Of a DNA stretch of 64,000 nucleotides, positions 36,567-44,651 are shown in pieces. The notes under the pieces were generated by a model, which was not told where the DNA came from, did not search any database, and saw nothing but the letters and a program-made list of their open reading frames with translations. This DNA is from an uncultured Clostridia bacterium (lineage in GTDB: Bacteria; Bacillota; Clostridia; TANB77; CAG-508): positions 18,024 through 82,023 of the forward strand of contig CANQWQ010000003.1 of assembly GCA_947627595.1 (NCBI GenBank). The letters run 5' to 3'. Position 1 is the stretch's first letter. Every line of letters begins with the position of its first letter. Both the position numbers and the translations under genes were made by a program.

Positions 36567-37761
36567 CAAAGAAATTATGCTAAAAAGAATTTATGAAAAG
36601 TATTCTAATTTCACAGAAGATGATGAATTTTTTAATACAAAAATTGGAATTAAAACTCACAAAGAAAAATATTTGAAAAAGTTTTACAATATAGCAGCAA
36701 TTTTGATTATCGGAGCATTAATGGGAACGGCTGGATTTGCTACATATCAAGCAATAGCTAGAAAACCAAAAAATTATGAGAAATATGATCAGAAAATTAA
36801 ATTTAATGAAAAATATGATAAATATTCAAAAATTATAGAAAAAGAAGTTGCAAGATCTGCTAGTGGCACAACATTGGAACTTGTTTCTACAAATTATGAT
36901 GGTGGATATGTAGTTCTTGAATTAAAAGTTACGTTTAGTGAAACTGATAAAGAGCTATTTGAATTAGACAAATATACTTTTGATTTTGCACTTAATAATT
37001 CTCCTGTAATTGTTGATGGTGAAGTTCAAGAACTTGTTTATGGTATTAATAAACATGATGTAGAAAAGATTTCAGACTTAGAGTATAGAGGATATTATTA
37101 TGTTTTTATACCAGATGAATATAAAAACAATAAAGAAAATTTTAAGTTAAGTTTCAATAATATGAAACTAGTTCGTGAAGTAAATACAGAAAATGTAGAG
37201 TATGATGAAAATACTACGATTATTGATGATTGGGATAACCCTGTAATCATTTATTTAGATGGAGAATTTGATTGTGAATTTTCTGATAAAGATATTAATC
37301 TAAAATATTTAAATGATTCAAAGATATCTGATAATCACTTGACTTATGATATTTTAACTCAAAAAATGGAATATGTTAAAATTACTCCAATGCAGACTAT
37401 AATTAAAATTAAATCTAATTTAAATGACATGAAGAAAAACACATTAGGTGCTATTGATAATTCAAAAGAATTTATAGGATATTTAGATTTTAAAATATTA
37501 GATGATAATGACGAAGAAATTCATGGAATGATTATAAAACCAAGTAGAGTTTTAACTTTTCCAGATGGTCACAAAGAATATTGGGACAGATATCAAATGG
37601 GTTCTGCTGTTGGTGCAAACCTTGAAGAAGTAGCTTATTTAGTAATTTCTAATGATGATTATAACAATAAACTTACAATTATTCCTACTAAGCAGAAATT
37701 TACAGCAGGTCTTGTAAGTGAACCAATAGGAGAAACTTATACGGTTGAAGTTGAGAAATAA
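36559..37761 (+). CDS. membrane anti-sigma factor candidate with DUF4179-like domain
   Basis: The product has 400 aa. A short cytoplasmic N-terminus (about 40 residues) and one transmembrane helix (about residues 43-63) precede an extracytoplasmic beta-rich domain. That domain resembles DUF4179 proteins, which pair with ECF sigmas in Clostridia. It overlaps the sigma gene by 8 bp, which supports translational coupling and a sigma/anti-sigma partnership. ATG 36559 is 9 nt after GGAGG; ATG 36550 abuts the ribosome binding site. Confidence 0.72.
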   Translation: MYNKEIMLKRIYEKYSNFTEDDEFFNTKIGIKTHKEKYLKKFYNIAAILIIGALMGTAGFATYQAIARKPKNYEKYDQKIKFNEKYDKYSKIIEKEVARSASGTTLELVSTNYDGGYVVLELKVTFSETDKELFELDKYTFDFALNNSPVIVDGEVQELVYGINKHDVEKISDLEYRGYYYVFIPDEYKNNKENFKLSFNNMKLVREVNTENVEYDENTTIIDDWDNPVIIYLDGEFDCEFSDKDINLKYLNDSKISDNHLTYDILTQKMEYVKITPMQTIIKIKSNLNDMKKNTLGAIDNSKEFIGYLDFKILDDNDEEIHGMIIKPSRVLTFPDGHKEYWDRYQMGSAVGANLEEVAYLVISNDDYNNKLTIIPTKQKFTAGLVSEPIGETYTVEVEK

Positions 37762-37772
37762 AATTGTTATAA

Positions 37773-37802
37773 GGGGACCTCTTTGGAGGTCCCCGTTTTT
37801 TA
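37773..37802 (+). terminator. terminator after the anti-sigma gene
   Basis: GGGGACCTC pairs with GAGGTCCCC, then TTTTTTAT. Confidence 0.92.
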
Positions 37803-37826
37803 TGTTTTAGAGAGTGTGATTTTTTC

Positions 37827-37855
37827 TTGATAAATTGTGGAAAGTGTGATAAAAT
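37827..37855 (+). promoter_or_regulatory. promoter for pepF
   Basis: TTGATA, a 17-bp spacer and TAAAAT. Confidence 0.65.
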
Positions 37856-37887
37856 AAACGAGTATTGAAACTAAGGAGGAGATTAAA

Positions 37888-39663
37888 TTGGCTAACGAAA
37901 GTTTTGATTGGGATTTAACAAGTTTATTTAAAAGTGAAGATGAAAGATTAGAAGCTGTAAAAAGCTTTGAAAAATATATAAAAGAAATTAAGAGTTTTCA
38001 AGGAAAACTAAATAATTTAGAAGATGTAAAAAAATACTATGATGCTAAAGTTGAAGCTTTAAAACTTCATATAAAAATTTATGCTTATGCAATGTTTAAA
38101 TATCACCAAAATATGGGTGATAGCGAAAACTCAAAATTATATAAAGATGCTGTAAGTTTAGGAACAAAATATTCTGAAAATGCTTCTTATGCAGTTCCAG
38201 AACTTATAGAAAATTCAAAAGAAGATTTAATTTTTTGGGCGAATAACCCTAAAATGAAAGAATATAAAAGAAGTCTAGAAAGAATTATAAAAGATAAAGA
38301 ACACGTCTTATCTAAAGAATCTGAAGAATTATTAGCTAGTTATTCTGAAGTTTTTGGAGCAGTCGAAAATGCTTATGATGTTTTCACTACAGCAGATTTT
38401 GTATTTTCAGATGTAAAAGATAAAGATGGTAAAACTTTAAAAATGTCACATGGTTTATATTCAAAATATTTAGCTGGAAAAGATAGAATTTTAAGAAAAA
38501 ATGCTTTTGAATCAATGTATAAACCATATAAACAAAATATAAATACAATTACAGAATTATATCTTGCTAGAGTTAAAGATGTTGTAACAACTGCAAGAAT
38601 TAGAAAATATAAAAATGCAATAGATATGGCTTCTCAAAATGATGATTCAAAAGAAGAGGTTTATCATACTCTAGTTGAAGCTGTAAACGAAAATTTAAAT
38701 TTAAATCATGAATACTTAGAGTTAAAGAAAAAACTTCTAAAAGACGAATTAGATGATAATGAAATGCATCTATATGATGTTTATAGAAACTCTTTTGAAG
38801 AAAAAGAAGAACATATAGATTATGAAGATGCTAAAAAAACAGTTTTAGATGCGCTTTCTATAATGGGTGATAATTATGTTTCAAAACTTAAAGAAGCAAT
38901 GGATAATAGATGGATTGATGTTTATGAAAAGGAAAATAAACATACAGGTGCTTATAGTATGGGAGTTTATGGAGTTCATCCATTTGTATTATTAAATTTC
39001 GTAAATTCATCAAGAGATGTTTCAACAATTGCACATGAGTTAGGACACGCAATGCATAGCTATTTTGCAGATAATAGTCAAAATATATTAAATTCTGATT
39101 ATACAATTATGGTTGCTGAAGTTGCTTCAACTGTAAATGAGATATTACTTGCAAATTATCAAATAAAAAATACTGAAAACAAGGCAAAAAAAGCATTTTT
39201 AATAAATGAACAATTAGATATGATTAGAGCTACACTTTATAGACAAACTATGTTTGCTGAATTTGAACAAGTTGTTCATGAAAAAATAGAAAATCATGAA
39301 AATTTATCATCAGATGATTTAAATGAAATTTATTATGATTTAGTTAAAAAATATTTTGGAAAATCTACGGTGTGTGATGATTATATAAAATATGAATGGG
39401 CTAGAATACCACATTTTTATTCAAATTTCTATGTTTATAAATATGCTACTGGAATCACTTCTGCAATTGTAATTGCTCAAAATATTATGAGTAAAAAGCC
39501 TGGATATGTGGAGAAATATCTTGAAATGCTTTCAAAAGGCGGTTCAGAAGATTCTATAGATTTACTAAAGAGTGTTGGAGTTGATTTAACGAAAAAAGAG
39601 ACTTATGATGTTGCTTTTGAATATTTTAAAGAGAATTTAAAATTACTTGAAGAATTAAATTAA
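37888..39663 (+). CDS. pepF: oligoendopeptidase F
   Basis: A 591-aa cytoplasmic M3B metallopeptidase. The zinc motif HELGH lies in STIAHELGHAMHSYFADNSQ (about residue 385), with the third ligand in MVAEVASTVNEILL. The C-terminal YVYKYATGITSAIVIAQNI is also a family hallmark. It degrades short oligopeptides. The TTG start at 37888 is about 8 nt from GGAGG. Monocistronic. Confidence 0.95.
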   Translation: MANESFDWDLTSLFKSEDERLEAVKSFEKYIKEIKSFQGKLNNLEDVKKYYDAKVEALKLHIKIYAYAMFKYHQNMGDSENSKLYKDAVSLGTKYSENASYAVPELIENSKEDLIFWANNPKMKEYKRSLERIIKDKEHVLSKESEELLASYSEVFGAVENAYDVFTTADFVFSDVKDKDGKTLKMSHGLYSKYLAGKDRILRKNAFESMYKPYKQNINTITELYLARVKDVVTTARIRKYKNAIDMASQNDDSKEEVYHTLVEAVNENLNLNHEYLELKKKLLKDELDDNEMHLYDVYRNSFEEKEEHIDYEDAKKTVLDALSIMGDNYVSKLKEAMDNRWIDVYEKENKHTGAYSMGVYGVHPFVLLNFVNSSRDVSTIAHELGHAMHSYFADNSQNILNSDYTIMVAEVASTVNEILLANYQIKNTENKAKKAFLINEQLDMIRATLYRQTMFAEFEQVVHEKIENHENLSSDDLNEIYYDLVKKYFGKSTVCDDYIKYEWARIPHFYSNFYVYKYATGITSAIVIAQNIMSKKPGYVEKYLEMLSKGGSEDSIDLLKSVGVDLTKKETYDVAFEYFKENLKLLEELN

Positions 39664-39741
39664 GTTTTGGGGAAAATTTAATTTTGTGAATAATTATATT
39701 ACGATTCGGCAAATTTTAAATTTGCTAGAAAGGATATTATT

Positions 39742-40422
39742 ATGCCAAATTTAACGATACTTGTAGTAGATGATGAAGCTAGAATGAGAAAGCTTATAAA
39801 AGATTTCTTGATGAAAAAGGAATACAATATTTTAGAAGCAGAAGATGGGGAGCAAGCTCTAAATGTCTACAAAGAAAATAAAAATAAGATTTCTCTTATT
39901 TTATTAGATGTCATGATGCCTAAACTTGATGGTTGGTCGGTTTTAAGACAAATTAGACAAGAAAATGAAATGCTTCCAATTGTGATGTTAACAGCTAGAG
40001 CAGAAGAACAAGATGAACTTTTTGGATTTGAACTTGGCGCAACAGAATATATTTCAAAACCATTTAGTCCAAAAATCTTAGTTGCTAGAGTTGAAGCAAT
40101 TTTAAAGAGAACTGCTCCTGCTAAAAAAGATGAAATTTCATGTGACGGAATAGTTATGAATAATGAAGCTAGAACTGTTACTGTTGATGGAAAAATTGTT
40201 GAAATGAGCTTTAGAGAATATGAGCTTTTAAAATATTTAATGGAAAATGAAAATATTGCACTTTCTCGTGACAAAATCTTAAACACAGTTTGGAATTATG
40301 ACTATTATGGAGATTCAAGAACTATTGATAGTCATATTAAAAAAGTTCGTCATAAACTTGGCAAAAAGGGAAAACATATACAAACGATTAGAGGTATTGG
40401 ATATAAATTTGAGGTGAAATAA
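39742..40422 (+). CDS. OmpR-family response regulator
   Basis: The product has 226 aa. Receiver domain with VVDDEARMRKLIKDFL, the phosphoacceptor Asp in ISLILLDVMMPKLDGW and the Lys in TEYISKPFSPKIL. The winged-helix DNA-binding domain follows (about residues 130-226, TIDSHIKKVRHKLG, IRGIGYKFEV). Paired with the histidine kinase 21 bp downstream. A perfect small palindrome (GCAAATTT/AAATTTGC) lies just upstream and could be an operator. Confidence 0.92.
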   Translation: MPNLTILVVDDEARMRKLIKDFLMKKEYNILEAEDGEQALNVYKENKNKISLILLDVMMPKLDGWSVLRQIRQENEMLPIVMLTARAEEQDELFGFELGATEYISKPFSPKILVARVEAILKRTAPAKKDEISCDGIVMNNEARTVTVDGKIVEMSFREYELLKYLMENENIALSRDKILNTVWNYDYYGDSRTIDSHIKKVRHKLGKKGKHIQTIRGIGYKFEVK

Positions 40423-40443
40423 CTTTAAAAAGGGGTAATTAAA

Positions 40444-41574
40444 ATGTTAAAATCAGTTAGATCAAAACTTTTTTTAACGCTATGTATTTTGGTGGTTATA
40501 ACAGTTTGCTTCGTAATGCTTGCAACTGCTGTATATATTAAAACCACAGAAGCAACAATTCCAGATTTATTTGATTATTTTAGATTTTTAGCAATAATTG
40601 GTGTTACTTCAGTTTTATTTGGAGGAATTGCTATTTGGATTATTACTGAAAGATTTACAAAGCCAGTTGAAAAGCTTGATAAAATTGCTAGAAATATTGC
40701 AAAATTAGATTTTTCTGAAAAATATAATCTTCTTGGAACAGATGATGAATTTGATCATCTTGGAAATAGTATAAACGAATTATCTTTTGAACTTAAAAAC
40801 ACAATAGGTAAGATGAAAAAAGATAATATTGATCTTGAAAAAGATATTGAGAAAAAATCTAAAATTGATGAGATGAGAAAACAGTTTATTTCAGATGTTT
40901 CACATGAGCTTAAAACACCAATTTCACTAATTCAAGGATATGCGGAAGGATTAGTTGAAAATGTAAACACTGATGAAGAAAACAAAAATTTTTATGCAAA
41001 TGTCATTTTAGATGAAGCAAATAAAATGGATAAGCTTGTTAAACGTTTATTAGAGCTTATGAAATTAGAATATGAAGACAGTAATTTTAATGATCAAAAC
41101 TTTGATATAGTTGAGCTTATAAGAGAAGTTATTAGAATTTCTAAAGTAAAATTAGATGAAGAAAATATTGAAGTAATTTTTGATGAAGAACAACCAATAT
41201 ATGTTTTTGCTGATGATTTTTATATTGAACAAGTTGTTAGCAATTATTTTACAAATGCTATAAAAAATGTTCAAGAAAAAAATTCAAAAAAACAAATTAA
41301 AATAACGATTGAAAAATCTGAAGAACAAGGAAAAGTTAGAATTACAGTCTTTAATACTGGAGAAAATATTTCTGAGGAAAATATAAATAGAATTTGGAAC
41401 AGATTTTATAAAGTTGATAGTTCTCGTAATAGAGATAGCGGTAATGGAATCGGTCTTGCTTTAGTAAAAGCAATTATGACAAAATATAATAATAATTATG
41501 GTGTAAATAACGTAGAAAATGGGGTAGAGTTCTATTTTGAACTTAATTATTCTATAATGAGTGCAGAAATGTAA
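40444..41574 (+). CDS. sensor histidine kinase
   Basis: The product has 376 aa. Two transmembrane helices (about residues 10-30 and 43-65) lie very close together, so almost no outside sensor loop is present. A HAMP domain follows, then the H box FISDVSHELKTPISLIQGYA with the phosphorylated His, an N box (VVSNYFTNAIKN) and G boxes (DSGNGIGLALVKAIM). The short outer loop suggests it senses membrane or internal signals. Partner of the regulator at 39742. Confidence 0.92.
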   Translation: MLKSVRSKLFLTLCILVVITVCFVMLATAVYIKTTEATIPDLFDYFRFLAIIGVTSVLFGGIAIWIITERFTKPVEKLDKIARNIAKLDFSEKYNLLGTDDEFDHLGNSINELSFELKNTIGKMKKDNIDLEKDIEKKSKIDEMRKQFISDVSHELKTPISLIQGYAEGLVENVNTDEENKNFYANVILDEANKMDKLVKRLLELMKLEYEDSNFNDQNFDIVELIREVIRISKVKLDEENIEVIFDEEQPIYVFADDFYIEQVVSNYFTNAIKNVQEKNSKKQIKITIEKSEEQGKVRITVFNTGENISEENINRIWNRFYKVDSSRNRDSGNGIGLALVKAIMTKYNNNYGVNNVENGVEFYFELNYSIMSAEM

Positions 41575-41716
41575 ATTTACTAAAAAAACAATTTGTTTTC
41601 ACAAAGAAAACACAATTACAATATAAAATAAACCCATAATTTAATTAAAAGATAGTCGTAAAAAATTATTAGTTTAATTAAATTAACCCCAAAATTTATA
41701 TAAGTTAATTACCAAA

Positions 41717-41749
41717 AATACTGGGCCCGAAAGGGTCTAGTATTTTTTT
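41717..41749. terminator. hairpin with GAAA tetraloop after the kinase gene
   Basis: AATACTGGGCCC pairs with GGGTCTAGTATT (two G-U pairs) around GAAA and is followed by seven T. It ends the two-component operon. Confidence 0.85.
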
Positions 41750-41763
41750 ATTTAAAAAGGAGC

Positions 41764-41792
41764 TGGGCCTGGACGGTAGCCGCCCAGGCCCA
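41764..41792 (-). terminator. G+C-rich terminator downstream of purC
   Basis: TGGGCCTGG and CCAGGCCCA pair perfectly. Read on the minus strand a T run follows, so it fits purC. Its base composition matches purC and not its surroundings. Confidence 0.75.
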
Positions 41793-41840
41793 TTTGAAAT
41801 ACTATTTTTCCTTAAAGTCGTGCTTGGCCTATAAAGGAAA

Positions 41841-42953
41841 TTAGACCAAGTATTTTTTGATTTCCTTCTTCCCACATATTGTCTCTGCGATGTTCACATA
41901 GGTGCTTGTGACCTTCTTCCAGACATCATCAGGAACATCAGGGATAGGCTGGTCTGCGTCGCCGTTAAAACCGATGGATGTGCAGTAGTCTCTGACAATC
42001 TGCTTATCCATGCTTGTGAGCTTTCCGGTTTCTTGGTAACCTTTGACAGATGCAAACCTGCTCGAATCGGGAGTTCCGACCTCGTCTGCCAGAATAAGAT
42101 CACTGTTTTCGTCGAGCCCAAACTCGAACTTAGTATCAACGAAAATGATTCCCTTTTTCTCGCACTGGTCGGAGAGAAGCTTGAAGATTGTGAGGCTTTC
42201 CTGATACGCCAGATTGATGTAAATCTTGGTATAGCAGTGGGCCAGCGAATATTGGGCTTGCTCCCATTTGTCTTCGCTTGACTCAAGACCGTATTTGATA
42301 CTGTCTTCATCAAGCCCAGGAATTACGTCATTAAAGAAATGATCTCTTTCAGCAGGTTCATGATAGATGCTCTTCAGTCCTTCTACTGATTCGATGTAGC
42401 CGTTTTCAATGAGCCAGATGGTTAATATTTTAACGGCTTCTTCCTTAGTGACAGGTCTGTCGTGTCCGGTTGATTCCTTGGTGGTTGGCGTTACGATTGC
42501 TTCAGGTAGCCGATCACCTTCTTTGAGCCCTTCGGGGAATGTGTACCCACAGTAGGACTCACCTTTCTTGTAGGCCTTGTAGGCTGACCCCACCAAGAAT
42601 GCTCTTACGATGAACTCGAACGGTAACATCTCCAGAGTTTTCGAATAGCAGAGTCTGCCGGTGTCTTTGGCGTCAAACCCGATTGTGGTGAAAAACGAAT
42701 CAGGAACGCCGATGTAGTCGGTCTGGATGCCGCGATCCTCAAGAAAGACTTTGTTGTGCTGACTGATTGCGTTCAGCATAGCACCTTTTAAAGGTACGTC
42801 CTCCTTGATTACTCGGTCAAAGACAGACAATCGATTGGACGTCTCAAACACGAGCCCAGTGAAAGCGTGAATGTTCCGGACCTTTCCAGACATTACGACT
42901 TCTGTGATGGGCTGCCGCTGATGAGACTTCTTGCATGTGTTTGGCATAGGCAT
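41841..42953 (-). CDS. purC: SAICAR synthetase, G+C-rich and probably acquired
   Basis: About 370 aa; catalyses the ATP-dependent joining of CAIR and aspartate in purine synthesis. Motifs: SGKVRNIHAF, SNRLSVFDRVIKEDVPLKG, EFIVRAFLVGSAYKAYKKG, AIVTPTTKESTGHDRP, FVDTKFEFGLDEN and DEVGTPDSSRF. It is longer than the common 235-300 aa form. Codon use is unlike its neighbours: G+C-rich third positions and three in-frame CGG arginine codons (42510-42512, 42876-42878, 42915-42917). It has its own terminator and lies alone, divergent from dinB. Starts at 42953 or 42947. If CGG is a shift codon here, the gene could not be read properly. Confidence 0.9.
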   Translation of the reverse strand: MPMPNTCKKSHQRQPITEVVMSGKVRNIHAFTGLVFETSNRLSVFDRVIKEDVPLKGAMLNAISQHNKVFLEDRGIQTDYIGVPDSFFTTIGFDAKDTGRLCYSKTLEMLPFEFIVRAFLVGSAYKAYKKGESYCGYTFPEGLKEGDRLPEAIVTPTTKESTGHDRPVTKEEAVKILTIWLIENGYIESVEGLKSIYHEPAERDHFFNDVIPGLDEDSIKYGLESSEDKWEQAQYSLAHCYTKIYINLAYQESLTIFKLLSDQCEKKGIIFVDTKFEFGLDENSDLILADEVGTPDSSRFASVKGYQETGKLTSMDKQIVRDYCTSIGFNGDADQPIPDVPDDVWKKVTSTYVNIAETICGKKEIKKYLV

Positions 42954-43099
42954 TTGCCCCTTTCTATTAATAGTATTTGCTCTCAATTTGCAAAGCCAAG
43001 TGTCTTTTTGCAAAAAATAAAAGCAAACCTGTTTGCTATTATATCACAAAACTATTGAAAAATAAAGCAAAATGTGATAAAAAATTAAAGAGGTATATT

Positions 43100-44316
43100 A
43101 TGGAAAGAAAAATTTTACATGTTGATGTTAATAATGCTTTTCTTAGTTGGACTGCTATTGAGAGATTAAAAAACGGTGAAACTGTTGATATAAGAGAAAT
43201 TCCTGCGGTTATTGGAGGAGACGAAAATAGGCGTTCAGGAATAGTTCTTGCCAAAAGTATGATAGCTAAAAAATGTGGAATTTCAACAGGTGAAACTTTA
43301 TATATGGCTAGACAAAAATGTCCAGATTTACAAGTCTTTAAAGGTGATTATAAAAAATATGGTTATTATTCTAATGAACTTTATAAGCTTCTTTTAAATT
43401 ATACTGATAAAATCGAAAGATTTAGCATTGATGAATGTTTTTTAGATATGACTGATTATTTAATGGGGAGAGATATATTAGAAATTGCTAAAGAAATAAA
43501 TTATAAAGTTAAGAAAAATCTTCGGATTTACCGTTAATATTGGAATTTCTACAAATAAGCTTTTAGCAAAAATGGCTTCTGACTTTGAAAAACCAGACAA
43601 AATCCATACATTATATCCAGATGAAATTGAGGCTAAAATGTGGCCACTTCCAGTTAGAGAATTGTTGTTTTTAGGAAAAAAGACAGCACCAAAATTATAT
43701 AATATGAATATCAAAACAATAGGAGATTTAGCAAAATTTGATAAAGAACTTTTGATTAAAAAATTTGGAAAGTTCGGAAAACAGATGTGGGAATATGCTA
43801 ATGGAATTGACAATTCAGAAGTAATCTATGTTCCAGAAAAGCCTAAAGGAATAGGAATGAGTACAACTCTTGCTGTCGATATTTCAGATATTCAAAAATT
43901 AGAAAATATTTTAGCAAGTTTAGTAGATCAAGTTTGCTTTAGACTTAGAAAAAAAGAAATGAAATCAAATGTTGTTAATGTAAGCTTAAGAACAAAAGAT
44001 TTTGTAGATTTTTCACATCAAGAAAAATTGATGGAAAAAACTGATTCAAGTAAAACTATTTATTCTGTTGCAAAAAAGCTTTTACACGAAATGTATGACC
44101 GGAAGAACACCAATTAGACTTATAGGAGTAAGACTTGATAAATTAGAATCAAATGATGAAGGCCAAATTTCACTTTTTGAAGAACAACAAAAAGATGAAA
44201 AACAATCAAAAATTGATTCTACACTTGATAATTTAAAAGAAAGATTTGGCTTTAATAAAATTTCTAGAGGAAATGATTTAAATATTAATATCGAGAGAAA
44301 AAATGATTATAAATAA
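43100..44316 (+). CDS. dinB: DNA polymerase IV, read through two CGG +1 sites
   Basis: Read as 404 aa. Y-family polymerase: ILHVDVNNAFLSWTAIERL with the first metal-binding Asp, then ERFSIDECFLDMTDYL with the catalytic DE pair. Skipping C43523 (CTT-C-GGA) gives NLGFTVNIGISTNKLLAKMA, a strongly conserved block. A second break at C44100 (GAC-C-GGA) gives YDGRTPIRLIGVRLDKLE, the usual little-finger domain end, and a C-terminal beta-clamp-like QISLFEEQ. 1217 bases minus 2 make 405 codons. Translesion polymerase; start ATG at 43100 after AGAGGT. Confidence 0.93.
43523..43526 (+). other. CGGA +1 recoding site, dinB site 1
   Basis: CTT-C-GGA. The zero frame stops four codons after the CGG. The shifted frame gives GFTVNIGIS. 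Confidence 0.83.
44100..44103 (+). other. CGGA +1 recoding site, dinB site 2
   Basis: GAC-C-GGA. The zero frame stops five codons after the CGG. The shifted frame gives GRTPIRLIGVR. Confidence 0.83.
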
Positions 44317-44327
44317 CTCTAAAACTC

Positions 44328-44356
44328 TTGACAATATTTTGTTTTCGAGTTATTAT
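44328..44356 (+). promoter_or_regulatory. SigA promoter for ileS
   Basis: TTGACA, a 17-bp spacer and TATTAT, just upstream of the T-box leader. Confidence 0.8.
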
Positions 44357-44383
44357 TATATACATGAATTGAAGAAATAAAAA

Positions 44384-44622
44384 CTATGAAGAGGACAAGA
44401 TAAATAATAATAAAACTTTTAGAGAGCTAGATAATTGGTGAAATTCTAGTAAGAAAATAGATTATTTATTATCACCTTAGAGTTGGTTATCTGAAGATTA
44501 AATTAAGATAATTCGCTTTCCAGCGTTAACGGAAATAGAGAGAAAAAGTAATTTAATTACTTTTTAATTAAGGTGGTACCACGGAGCATTTCGTCCTTTA
44601 GGGCAAAATGCTCTTTTTGTTT
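44384..44622 (+). promoter_or_regulatory. T-box leader of ileS
   Basis: The T-box sequence AAGGTGGTACCACGG (44570-44584) precedes a terminator made of GAGCATTT and AAATGCTC plus a T run. Upstream lies a stem I region with AGAGAGCTAGATAATTGGTG. A candidate specifier ATC (isoleucine) stands at 44471-44473. Uncharged tRNA-Ile should switch the leader to antitermination. The 335-bp gap between dinB and ileS is filled by this leader and its promoter. Confidence 0.88.
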
Positions 44623-44651
44623 TTATTTAAAATTTTTAGGAGGAGAATTTT

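Noticed and set aside
42033-42281. Plus-strand frame inside purC
   Set aside because: It is a shadow of the purC coding sequence.
42977-43100. Upstream extension of dinB
   Set aside because: The open frame before 43100 has no ribosome binding site and overlaps the purC promoter; the conserved protein starts at 43100.
43520-43560. Classical slippery-sequence or prfB-like frameshifting
   Set aside because: There is no shared heptamer, no stop codon at the shift and no consistent upstream ribosome-binding-like element; only CGGN is common.
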